From positions 1 through 14,582 of the forward strand of contig AWGX01000947.1 in the NCBI GenBank assembly GCA_000495415.1: a DNA stretch of 14,582 nucleotides, in the 5' to 3' direction. Positions 7,347 through 13,811 of the stretch are shown here, one piece after another. The notes under the pieces were generated by a model, which was not told where the DNA came from, searched no databases, and saw only the letters and a list, made by a program, of their open reading frames with translations. Position 1 is the first letter of the stretch. Every line of letters begins with the position of its first letter. Position numbers and translations under genes: made by a program. This stretch comes from Smithella sp. ME-1. GTDB lineage: Bacteria; Desulfobacterota; Syntrophia; Syntrophales; Smithellaceae.

Positions 7347-7943
7347 ATGAGGATATTAGACAGGGCATTTTATTGGCATCATACTCTATGGGTTGCCCGT
7401 GCGCTTTTAGGAAAAAAGTTAGTGCGCCAAATAAATGGTCTTGAGTTGACAGGAATGATTGTGGAGACCGAGGCATACTGTGGTAAAGAAGATAGCGCCT
7501 GCCATGCCCATCGCGGCAAAACGCTGCGCAATGCTGTGATGTTCGGTGAACCCGGCCATGCTTACATTTATTTTACTTACGGCATGCACTACATGCTTAA
7601 TTTAGTGACGGAGGATAAAAACAATCCTTGTGCCGTGCTGATACGGGCGATAGTACCACTTGTGGGAGTGGAAGAAATGGAAACCCGCCGTAAGAGAAAT
7701 GGTCCTGATTTAACTAATGGCCCGGCCAAACTCTGTCAGGCTTTCGGTATTGACAAATCTTTAAATGGATGGGATTTGACCTGTGGCAAAAAATTATGGG
7801 TAGAGCATTACAAGAAAATTCCGGATAAATCGATTATCGCAACTCCACGCATAGGAATAGATTACGCTCGGAAAGAACACAGAAATGCTCTCTGGCGATT
7901 TTTAATCAAACCTGAAAAAAATAACAACAAAAAATACTATTAA
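7347..7943 (+). CDS. 3-methyladenine DNA glycosylase, AAG/MPG family
   Basis: This base-excision-repair enzyme removes alkylated purines. The 198-aa length is normal for bacterial AAG. Visible motifs are WVARALLGKKLV, then ETEAYCGKEDSACHA at 40-54, where Glu42 corresponds to the catalytic glutamate and Tyr44 to the intercalating tyrosine. These are followed by RNAVMFGEPGHAYIYFTYG, MHYMLNLV, NGPAKLCQAFGI and a late PRIGI. All key residues are present. No Shine-Dalgarno is visible before the ATG at 7347. The upstream 220 bp are AT-rich, are shared with the divergent DUF579-like gene, and hold no other gene. Its stop codon overlaps that of the convergent permease gene by four bases. Confidence 0.93.
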   Translation: MRILDRAFYWHHTLWVARALLGKKLVRQINGLELTGMIVETEAYCGKEDSACHAHRGKTLRNAVMFGEPGHAYIYFTYGMHYMLNLVTEDKNNPCAVLIRAIVPLVGVEEMETRRKRNGPDLTNGPAKLCQAFGIDKSLNGWDLTCGKKLWVEHYKKIPDKSIIATPRIGIDYARKEHRNALWRFLIKPEKNNNKKYY

Positions 7944-8995
7944 TTTTCTTGTTTCTTATAAATATCTGGAAATAATTGCCAGGCGGCAAGAAAAAGAGAA
8001 GCTATAACAGGTCCAAGAATAAATCCGGAAAATCCGAAAGCTGCTATTCCGCCAAGCGTGGAAAGAAATATTAGAAGAGAATGCATTTGAGTATCACGTC
8101 CTAAAAGCACCGGTCTCAGCAAGTTATCCACGCTACTTATGAAGAATGCTCCGAAAAGTAGAATAATTACTCCCTGCCAGATATTGCCCAGTAATAACAT
8201 GATAATGCCCGCAGGCGCCCAGATTAATGAGCAGCCAATAGCGGGAACAATTGAAAGCGCAAACATAAGGACACCCCAGACAAGAGCCCTTTCAATTCCT
8301 GTGATATAGAAAATCAATCCTCCCAGAAGTCCTTGGATTCCACCTATAATAAAGGTGAATTTTAAAGATGCTTTGGCTGTTGTCATAAATTTATTAATAA
8401 AATGATCAAGATGTTTATTGTCTACAGGAGTATTATCTTTCAGAGTGGTGACAAGCCTTCCGCCATCGCGGAGAAAGAAAAAAAGACTATAAAGCATAAC
8501 GGCAAACTGGATTACGATAAGAATTGTGTTTTGTGTAAAATCCGATATGTGATTAAAGACGTAATTGGTAATAAATTTAAAAGCTTCCTGTGATTTATTT
8601 ATTAAAAAAGCCTGATCCACATTTAAACCGGCGAATATCGGCTTTTTGCTTAAAGATTTGAGAGCTTCGGAAAGAGTACCTATCCAATTACTGCTGTAAG
8701 AATTATAAGATTGATAGATATCGATTATTTCCAGAATCAGAAGGTCGACAAATAATACAACAGGCAGAATTAAACAGATACTGATACCGATCATTGTTAA
8801 AGCTGCGCAAAGATTAGGATTAACAATCTTTTTGTTAATAAATTTATAAAATGGTGAAAATACACTGGCGATCAAAACTGCCCATAAAAGGGCAAAGAAA
8901 AAAGGCTCCAAAATATAAGCTAATAAGCAGGTTATAAAAGTCAGTAATATGAAAAAAATGATGTTTTGAGAGTTTATCGGTTTTTTGTCTTTCAT
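7940..8995 (-). CDS. AI-2E/PerM family (UPF0118) permease
   Basis: A 351-aa inner-membrane protein. The N-terminal pair of hydrophobic segments (~12-45) is followed by FYKFINKK and another segment (~60-85). A long soluble stretch (~90-150) follows, then a hydrophobic segment ending in LFFFLRDGGRL. The C-terminal set includes GLLGGLIFYITGIERALVWG, VPAIGCSLIWAPAGI, SVDNLLRPVLLGR and FGFSGFILGPVIASL. This layout and the DNLLRPxLLG and GLxGxIxGPV-like signatures are typical of the family. Members have been proposed to export autoinducer-2 or ions, but the substrate cannot be read from sequence. A TATAAT at 9010-9015 (minus strand) could be its -10 box; no clear -35 or Shine-Dalgarno was seen. Confidence 0.9.
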   Translation of the reverse strand: MKDKKPINSQNIIFFILLTFITCLLAYILEPFFFALLWAVLIASVFSPFYKFINKKIVNPNLCAALTMIGISICLILPVVLFVDLLILEIIDIYQSYNSYSSNWIGTLSEALKSLSKKPIFAGLNVDQAFLINKSQEAFKFITNYVFNHISDFTQNTILIVIQFAVMLYSLFFFLRDGGRLVTTLKDNTPVDNKHLDHFINKFMTTAKASLKFTFIIGGIQGLLGGLIFYITGIERALVWGVLMFALSIVPAIGCSLIWAPAGIIMLLLGNIWQGVIILLFGAFFISSVDNLLRPVLLGRDTQMHSLLIFLSTLGGIAAFGFSGFILGPVIASLFLAAWQLFPDIYKKQEN

Positions 8996-9137
8996 GTCTT
9001 ATTTTATTTATTATAGTAAAATATTCAAAAACGCTATTAAAGTATTTTAGCTAATAATAAGCTACAGTAACTTATATTGTCAATTCATAAATCTGAATAT
9101 CATGTTACTATAAAACAAACAAATTTCCAGAATTTAA

Positions 9138-9165
9138 TTGACATATTATCAAGTATGGCTATGTT
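9138..9165 (+). promoter_or_regulatory. Candidate promoter of the HesB-like selenoprotein gene
   Basis: A consensus TTGACA (9138-9143) is followed 16 bp later by TATGTT (9160-9165). This leaves a leader of about 40 nt before the start codon at 9213. No other good promoter was seen in the 217-bp gap 8996-9212. Confidence 0.6.
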
Positions 9166-9212
9166 ATCCAAAAATGGATGAGGAAAGTCCATCAATAAAA
9201 GGAGGACATATA

Positions 9213-9530
9213 ATGTTAACAGTTACAGAAAAAGCATTGGAAGTAATTAAAAATTTTATCAAAGAAAGAAAAACTGATCTTGCGGTCAGGATTACAATGT
9301 CTATAGGTTGATCCGGTCCCGCTTTGGGCATGGCTCTGGATGAGCCTGGAACTGAGGATGAAGTATTTGATGAGAAAGGAACGAAATTTGTCGTTGATAA
9401 AGATATTTATAATCAGGCAAAACCTATTAATATTGATTTTGTGAGTACTCCGCAGGGAGATGGATTTAGAATAGATTCCGGTCTTTCGCCTGCTGAAGGC
9501 GGTGCTTGCGGATCATCTTGCAGTTGTTAG
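9213..9530 (+). CDS. HesB/IscA-like selenoprotein with in-frame UGA (Sec33)
   Basis: Translation from the ATG at 9213, which has a strong GGAGG at 9201-9205, gives MLTVTEKALEVIKNFIKERK... and reaches TGA at 9309-9311 (codon 33). It then continues in the same frame without a break to TAG at 9530 (105 aa). The residues around the TGA read SIG-U-SGPALGMALDEP. Relatives have GGCSGPxLGMALDEP there, so the UGA stands exactly at the conserved Cys. The C-terminus GACGSSCSC keeps the family's Cys-rich tail. A five-base-pair hairpin lies 25 nt after the UGA. I conclude that UGA is decoded as selenocysteine; HesB-like selenoproteins are known from prokaryotic selenoproteome surveys. Family members bind or carry Fe-S or take part in redox chemistry; the exact role is unknown. 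A nonsense mutation is the alternative, but both halves look intact. Confidence 0.88.
9332..9346 (+). promoter_or_regulatory. Candidate bacterial SECIS element
   Basis: GGCTC (9332-9336) pairs perfectly with GAGCC (9342-9346) around the five-base loop TGGAT. The loop begins 26 nt after the UGA, within the 16-37 nt window described for bacterial SECIS elements, and has G near its 5' side. It lies inside the coding region, as bacterial SECIS elements do, and would bind SelB. Confidence 0.6.
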
Positions 9531-9537
9531 ACTTTCC

Positions 9538-9563
9538 GGGAGAGAATTTTCTCTCCCTTTTTT
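9538..9563 (+). terminator. Intrinsic terminator after the selenoprotein gene
   Basis: GGGAGAGA (9538-9545) pairs with TCTCTCCC (9550-9557) around ATTT and is followed by six T (9558-9563). It begins 7 bp after the TAG stop of the HesB-like gene, which supports TAG as the true gene end. Confidence 0.9.
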
Positions 9564-9571
9564 AAAATATC

Positions 9572-10525
9572 ATGATGAAAGAAAACAAAAAAATAAAGGA
9601 CATTGATTCCCTCGGGAATCTTCTCCGCCAGGGGAAGTATCGTGAGGCAATTGCCCTTGGCAAGAAAATTCACAAAACATATCCTGAAGAAGAGTCTGCC
9701 TTATTGATGTTATCCTGGGCATGTTATGACAACGGCGATATAAAGCAGGCCGTAAAATATTTAAATATACTTTTAGAACGGGAACTGCAGAGAAAAATTT
9801 TTACAGGCTTTGCTTATGATGAGCTTGTGCGCATCTATAAACAGGAGAAAAATTTCCGCAAGTTAGAGGAAATTTGCGAAAGGGCAGTAACCGCACAACC
9901 GGAGGATGTGGGACTTTTAGTTGAATTAGGCAATGCCTATCTTCAATCAGGCAAGCCTGGAAAGGCCTGTAAAATTTATGAAAAGCTGGTTGCGCTGGAA
10001 GACGATAACGCCGCTTTTTATTGTAATTGGGGTGAAGCTCTATTTGCTGCCGGCTTGATTCAGGAAAGTGAAAAGGCCTATATGCAGGCTGCTGGAATTG
10101 ATTACGAACAGCCTGATCGTTATTACTTTAAAATTGCTTTTTTATTCCAACAGGCGGAAAATCATCAGGAGGCTGAAAGGTTATTAAACAAATGCATTTT
10201 CGTGAATTCTTCTAACCCGCTTTATTATTGTTCGTTGGGGGATAGTCTTGTTTGTCTGGGGCAAATAGCGAAAGCTTTGAAATCTTATGATACGGCAGTG
10301 CGATACGATAATTCAAGAGCGGGGGCTTATTACAATCGTCTGGGTAATGCTCTTATGAAGTCACACTATTTTTCGGAAGCCGTCGAGGCTTTTAAAACGG
10401 CCATAGCCCATGATTCTGCAGAGCCTTACTATTTAAGCCTGGCCGCAGCGTACAAGGGATTGGGATTTGTTGATATGGCTGATAAAACGCTGAGTGAAAT
10501 AAGCAAAATCAGATCACGGGTGTGA
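9572..10525 (+). CDS. TPR-repeat protein of unknown function
   Basis: The 317-aa protein is made almost entirely of helical TPR units with the usual G/A/Y and P positions. Examples are GKYREAIALGKKIHKTYPEE, VELGNAYLQSGKPGKACKIY, YCNWGEALFAAGLIQESEKA, YYCSLGDSLVCLGQIAKALK and GNALMKSHYFSEAVEAFKTA. No signal peptide or membrane segment is visible, so it is probably a cytoplasmic protein-interaction scaffold. The ATG at 9572 (or the adjacent ATG at 9575) is only 8 nt after the terminator T-run, has no Shine-Dalgarno, and is closed upstream by an in-frame TAA at 9563-9565. Expression may need read-through or a promoter hidden in the terminator. It converges on the pilT operon. A role in pilus function is possible but rests only on proximity. 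Confidence 0.78.
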   Translation: MMKENKKIKDIDSLGNLLRQGKYREAIALGKKIHKTYPEEESALLMLSWACYDNGDIKQAVKYLNILLERELQRKIFTGFAYDELVRIYKQEKNFRKLEEICERAVTAQPEDVGLLVELGNAYLQSGKPGKACKIYEKLVALEDDNAAFYCNWGEALFAAGLIQESEKAYMQAAGIDYEQPDRYYFKIAFLFQQAENHQEAERLLNKCIFVNSSNPLYYCSLGDSLVCLGQIAKALKSYDTAVRYDNSRAGAYYNRLGNALMKSHYFSEAVEAFKTAIAHDSAEPYYLSLAAAYKGLGFVDMADKTLSEISKIRSRV

Positions 10526-10526
10526 A

Positions 10527-10634
10527 CCCCAAGGCGAGCTGCGGGGAATTATCCCACTTAGCTTCGCACGTGGGATAATTGGATTTACGCTTCAAACTTC
10601 ATCCCGACTCGTCGTGATTCGTTTTTAGCGAGTC
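10527..10634. repeat. Cluster of inverted repeats between convergent genes
   Basis: This 108-bp spacer holds three nested symmetries. The first is a CCCC...GGGG pair (10527-10530 with 10543-10546). The second is a perfect 11-bp inverted repeat, AATTATCCCAC (10547-10557) with GTGGGATAATT (10570-10580). The third is a 6-bp pair GACTCG/CGAGTC (10606-10611 with 10629-10634). None is followed by a T-run, so classical intrinsic termination is not shown. It resembles dispersed palindromic intergenic elements, but only one copy lies in this window. Confidence 0.55.
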
Positions 10635-10637
10635 TCA

Positions 10638-11147
10638 TTAAATCTCTACGTATTGGTGATAAAATTTCTTGAATACATGGTAGAAATATTCATTTTCTTC
10701 TATTTCTTTTTTAATAATCAGGCCTATTTCGGCAAGGTCTTCTTTGTTGACAATTAAATTAACACTTTTATTATAAGTATACATATAATCCATTGTAGCA
10801 AAGTTCGCGCTTACTAAAACGACAAAAATTTTCCGGCGGATAGCCATGGATAAATTTTCCAGATATTTAAGAATCTGATTGATTCCATCCGGGCCGACAG
10901 CGAAATTTTCATCAACTACAACAAGATTGAAGATATGAAAGTTTAAGTTTTTCAATGCTTCTTTAACTTTTACCGGTTCCGTGACATTAAAATCAATGGT
11001 CTTCAGTGAGTTAGAAATATTTTCTCTGACAACAGGATCATTTACGCAGACGATGGCGGTTTGAATGCCCCTGTCTTGATAACTAAAAGGACGTGCGGAA
11101 TAATCTAATTCTTCTTCTGAGGCCGCTGTCAATTTTTTTTCGTTCAT
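10638..11147 (-). CDS. Diverged response-regulator receiver-domain protein
   Basis: From the chosen start the protein has 169 aa. A 27-residue polar tail precedes one receiver-like domain: the beta1 end VCVND (acidic pair reduced to N36-D37), the putative phospho-acceptor D79 in VVVDENF, S113 in VLVSAN at the Ser/Thr switch position, and K135 in LIVNKED. No output domain follows, so it is a stand-alone receiver. An upstream in-frame ATG at 11204 would add 19 residues and overlap the pilT-like gene by 13 bp. I prefer the ATG at 11147 because AGAGGA sits 5 nt before it, while 11204 has only a weak GGA. As last gene of the pilT operon it may regulate retraction motors or surface behaviour (inference from context). 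Confidence 0.72.
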   Translation of the reverse strand: MNEKKLTAASEEELDYSARPFSYQDRGIQTAIVCVNDPVVRENISNSLKTIDFNVTEPVKVKEALKNLNFHIFNLVVVDENFAVGPDGINQILKYLENLSMAIRRKIFVVLVSANFATMDYMYTYNKSVNLIVNKEDLAEIGLIIKKEIEENEYFYHVFKKFYHQYVEI

Positions 11148-11152
11148 ATTAA

Positions 11153-11158
11153 TCCTCT
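11153..11158 (-). promoter_or_regulatory. Ribosome binding site supporting the receiver start at 11147
   Basis: The minus strand reads AGAGGA here, followed by TTAAT and ATG. This is the best Shine-Dalgarno near the 5' end of the receiver gene and argues for the shorter of two in-frame starts. Confidence 0.55.
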
Positions 11159-11191
11159 TATTATCATATTTAGTGAGATCAAAATAATTTG

Positions 11192-12376
11192 TTATCTTTG
11201 CCATGAATCCATTTTCTTTTTGCCGTATAAGTTATCAACTTCAAGTTGTCCAATGGGAGAGGTTTTTTCGCCACGGGCATTTTTAATTGCGTCTATACCA
11301 CGATGTACATTAGCCCTGTTTGTTGCGTAAGAAATAGCAGTACTTTCGGTAATCAAGCCTTTTTCATAAAGGTCGACAAGGCAATGCTCGAAGGAAATCA
11401 TCCCGAAAGGTTTTCCCTGTTCGATAATATCTATGTATGTTTTTCCGTCCGATTCGCCGTGCAGGATAATGTCTTTTACTCGCAGGCTGGTGCTCATCGC
11501 TTCAAAGATGGCGACACGACCGCCTCCGATTTTCGGTAACAAACGCTGGCAAACAATCCAGCGAATAGAATCTGCCAGACGTACACGTACCTGGTTTTCT
11601 TCGTCTGTAGTGAACATTCCCAAAATACGATTGATTGTCTGACCTGCGTCAACAGTGTGTAAGGTACTTAAAACCAGATGACCTGTTTCCGCGGCATTCA
11701 GAGCTATTTCAACTGATTCGCGATCGCGCATTTCACCGACGAGGATTACTTTGGGTGCTTGACGCAGAGCTGCGCGCAGGCCGTTAGCGAAAGTATCAAA
11801 ATCCTTACCCAACTCGCGCTGATTAATGGTTGCTTTCTTTTGAGTGTGCGTGTATTCCACCGGGTCTTCCAATGTAATTACATGCACTGCTCTATTTTCG
11901 TTGATTTCGTTAATAACGGCGGCAAGAGATGTAGTTTTACCGGTACCTGTTGCGCCTGTTACCAAAACAATTCCGTTTCTTTCATTGGAAATTTTGTAAT
12001 ATGCTTCAGGTAATTCCAGTTCAGCACAGGAAGGAATTCTTGATTCGAGTTTTCTTAAAACAATAGAGTATTGACCAAGTTGCGAAAAAATATTTACACG
12101 AAAACGGGCAACTCCGGGCAATTCATAAGACAGGTCGCAGGAACCTTCTTTAATTAATGCTTCCATCAGCCGATGGTCCTGATTAATTAAATTTAGAGCA
12201 AAAATTTCTGTTTGAAACGGTGTAAGTGTGTCGAAATGCGGCCTTAAATCAACAGGGACCAATTCGCCGGATACCTCTACCTGAAAGGGTTTACCCACGG
12301 TTAAGTTGATATCGGAAACGTCCACATTGGATTCCAGCATTCTTGTCAATATATGGTCTATCTCCGGTTTTCTCAT
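11192..12376 (-). CDS. PilT/PilU-type pilus retraction ATPase (second copy)
   Basis: The 394-aa protein belongs to the GspE/PilT secretion-ATPase family. The N-terminal PAS-like domain (~1-110) is followed by the RecA-like core: Walker A GATGTGKTT at 141-149, Asp box ITLEDPVEYTH, NQRELG, Walker B VILVGEMRDRE and His box GHLVLSTLHT. The Walker A uses GATGTGKT instead of PilT's GPTGSGKS. The C-terminus lacks the AIRNLIRE-type motif of true PilT and carries an extra ~40-residue tail, so a PilU-like accessory motor is likely. It powers type IV pilus retraction as a hexamer at the inner membrane. GAGG lies 7 nt before the ATG, and the gene starts 19 bp after the pilT stop, so it is part of the same operon. 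Confidence 0.92.
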   Translation of the reverse strand: MRKPEIDHILTRMLESNVDVSDINLTVGKPFQVEVSGELVPVDLRPHFDTLTPFQTEIFALNLINQDHRLMEALIKEGSCDLSYELPGVARFRVNIFSQLGQYSIVLRKLESRIPSCAELELPEAYYKISNERNGIVLVTGATGTGKTTSLAAVINEINENRAVHVITLEDPVEYTHTQKKATINQRELGKDFDTFANGLRAALRQAPKVILVGEMRDRESVEIALNAAETGHLVLSTLHTVDAGQTINRILGMFTTDEENQVRVRLADSIRWIVCQRLLPKIGGGRVAIFEAMSTSLRVKDIILHGESDGKTYIDIIEQGKPFGMISFEHCLVDLYEKGLITESTAISYATNRANVHRGIDAIKNARGEKTSPIGQLEVDNLYGKKKMDSWQR

Positions 12377-12395
12377 AAGCTATCCTCTCGATGAT

Positions 12396-13478
12396 TTATG
12401 CTTCCGTAAAATCTGTTGGTGGATATTTCAAAAGCGGCCGGAATCTCGCTTTATCGTTTGCTTTGATGTAAGCTTCATCAGGACTAATCCAACCGCGGCT
12501 TAAAAGATCCATAATTGCATCGTCTAAAAGTTGCATTCCGTATTTTTTGCCTGTCTGCATCATAGAAGGAATTTGATAGGTTTTAGATTCGCGGATCAAA
12601 TTACGCACCGCGGGTGTGGCAATGCAAATCTCCAGAGCTACACAGCGGCTTTTAATATCGACTCTTCTGAAAAGAACCTGAGAAACAACAGCCCGTAACC
12701 CATCGGCCAGTGTAGAACGGATTTGCAATTGTTCGGCTGCGGGGAAAACCTCTATTATTCTATCAACTGTTTTTGCGGCGCTGGTTGTATGGACTGTGGA
12801 AAAAACCAGATGGCCGGTGGATGCGGCTTCCACCGCAAGTGAGATGGTCTCGAGATCGCGCATTTCACCCACTAGAATAATATCCGGATCTTCACGTAAT
12901 GCTCCACGCAGTGCTGCTGTGAAAGATTTAGTATGAATTCCCACTTCCCTTTGGTTTACGATACAGCTTTGACTCTTATGGACAAATTCAATCGGATCTT
13001 CAATTGTTATAATGTGATCTTTGCGCAGGCGGTTGGCTTCATCAATAATCGCTGCCAGTGTTGTGGATTTACCGGAACCGGTTGGGCCGGTGACCAGTAC
13101 AAGACCACGCGGTAGACTTGCCAGTTTTGATATTACTTCGGGAAGTCCGAGCTGTGTACAAGTTGATATTTTATCAGGTATTTCACGAAATACGGCACCT
13201 ATACCGTTTTTCTGCCGGAAGTAATTGACACGATAACGTGCGAGGTTCGGAACTTCATAAGCGAAATCAACGTCACCAGTTTCTTCAAAATGCTTAATTT
13301 TATGTTCCGGTGTGATTTCATAGAGAAGTACCCTCAGCATATCATTGGTGAGTACATCATATTTAATTCGTTCAATTTCACCGCGGATTCTAAGAGCGGG
13401 TTGCTGGCCGGAGACAAGATGAAGATCCGATGCACCCTGATCATGCATAAGCTGAAAAAAAGCATCAATTTTCGCCAT
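12396..13478 (-). CDS. pilT: Type IV pilus retraction ATPase PilT
   Basis: A 360-aa protein of normal PilT length. The N-terminus has the family signature GASDLHLVSGQQPALRIRG. The motor core follows: Walker A GPTGSGKST at 131-139, Asp box ITIEDPIEFVH, Walker B IILVGEMRDLE and His box GHLVFSTVHT. The C-terminal AVRNLIRESKTYQIPSMMQT is the AIRNLIRE helix specific to PilT and needed for retraction. It disassembles the pilin fibre during twitching and surface sensing. GAGGAG stands 8 nt before the ATG. It is first in a pilT - pilT-like - receiver operon with small gaps; pilin and assembly genes are not in the window. Confidence 0.96.
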   Translation of the reverse strand: MAKIDAFFQLMHDQGASDLHLVSGQQPALRIRGEIERIKYDVLTNDMLRVLLYEITPEHKIKHFEETGDVDFAYEVPNLARYRVNYFRQKNGIGAVFREIPDKISTCTQLGLPEVISKLASLPRGLVLVTGPTGSGKSTTLAAIIDEANRLRKDHIITIEDPIEFVHKSQSCIVNQREVGIHTKSFTAALRGALREDPDIILVGEMRDLETISLAVEAASTGHLVFSTVHTTSAAKTVDRIIEVFPAAEQLQIRSTLADGLRAVVSQVLFRRVDIKSRCVALEICIATPAVRNLIRESKTYQIPSMMQTGKKYGMQLLDDAIMDLLSRGWISPDEAYIKANDKARFRPLLKYPPTDFTEA

Positions 13479-13608
13479 GTATTATTCTCCTCAGTAAGAC
13501 TTAGCTGTTATCTATCATTTGCTGGAAAAGAACCAAATAATTTAATCGGTCGTAAATATTGTGACTGCATAATTTTTTGCAGCTTTTTATTACATAAAAT
13601 TATTCGTG

Positions 13609-13638
13609 AATATAGAAAAAACTTAATGATTTTGTCAA
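13609..13638 (-). promoter_or_regulatory. Candidate promoter of the pilT operon
   Basis: On the minus strand TTGACA (13633-13638) and TATATT (13609-13614) are spaced by 18 bp. This implies a leader of roughly 125 nt before pilT. It is back to back with the tRNA-Ala promoter. Confidence 0.45.
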
Positions 13639-13662
13639 TTCAAGTATTATATTAACAATTTC

Positions 13663-13690
13663 TTGACACTAAGACAAGCAATAATATATG
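13663..13690 (+). promoter_or_regulatory. Promoter of tRNA-Ala
   Basis: TTGACA (13663-13668), a 16-bp spacer and TATATG (13685-13690) lie 36 bp before the tRNA. The leader between them contains an 8-bp hairpin (13691-13712). Confidence 0.65.
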
Positions 13691-13726
13691 CTGCCTGACG
13701 TTTTTCGGGCAGTAATTCCTAAGGTT

Positions 13727-13802
13727 GGGGATGTAGCTCAGCTGGGAGAGCGCGACGTTCGCAATGTCGAGGCCAGGGGTTCGATCCCCCTCATCTCCAC
13801 CA
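13727..13802 (+). tRNA. tRNA-Ala, anticodon CGC
   Basis: A 76-nt gene including encoded CCA (13800-13802). The acceptor stem GGGGATG/CATCTCC contains the G3-U70 wobble that marks alanine tRNAs. The D-arm is GCTCAGCTGGGAGAGC, the anticodon stem CGACG/TGTCG closes loop TTCGCAA (anticodon CGC, reading GCG), and the T-arm is CAGGGGTTCGATCCCCCT. It ends 9 bp before the stop codon of the convergent DHS-like gene, so any terminator for it must lie within that gene's 3' end. Confidence 0.97.
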
Positions 13803-13811
13803 AAAGATAAT

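Noticed and set aside
9180..9190. GAGGAAAGTCC, identical to the core of the conserved region I motif of bacterial RNase P RNA
   Set aside because: The matching 3' region and the ~350-nt body are absent; the HesB-like gene starts 20 bp later. A chance 11-mer.
9324..9530. A separate 68-aa protein starting at the ATG 9324
   Set aside because: It has no ribosome binding site and lacks the N-terminal half of the HesB fold. The in-frame upstream half with a good Shine-Dalgarno shows it is the 3' part of the selenoprotein gene.
12396..13224. Plus-strand open frames inside the pilT genes
   Set aside because: They are antisense shadows of strongly conserved ATPase coding sequence and have no domain features or ribosome binding sites.
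13479..13608. Possible riboswitch (for example c-di-GMP) in the long pilT leader
   Set aside because: Only a short CTGCA/TGCAG stem is visible; none of the conserved riboswitch core motifs could be found.
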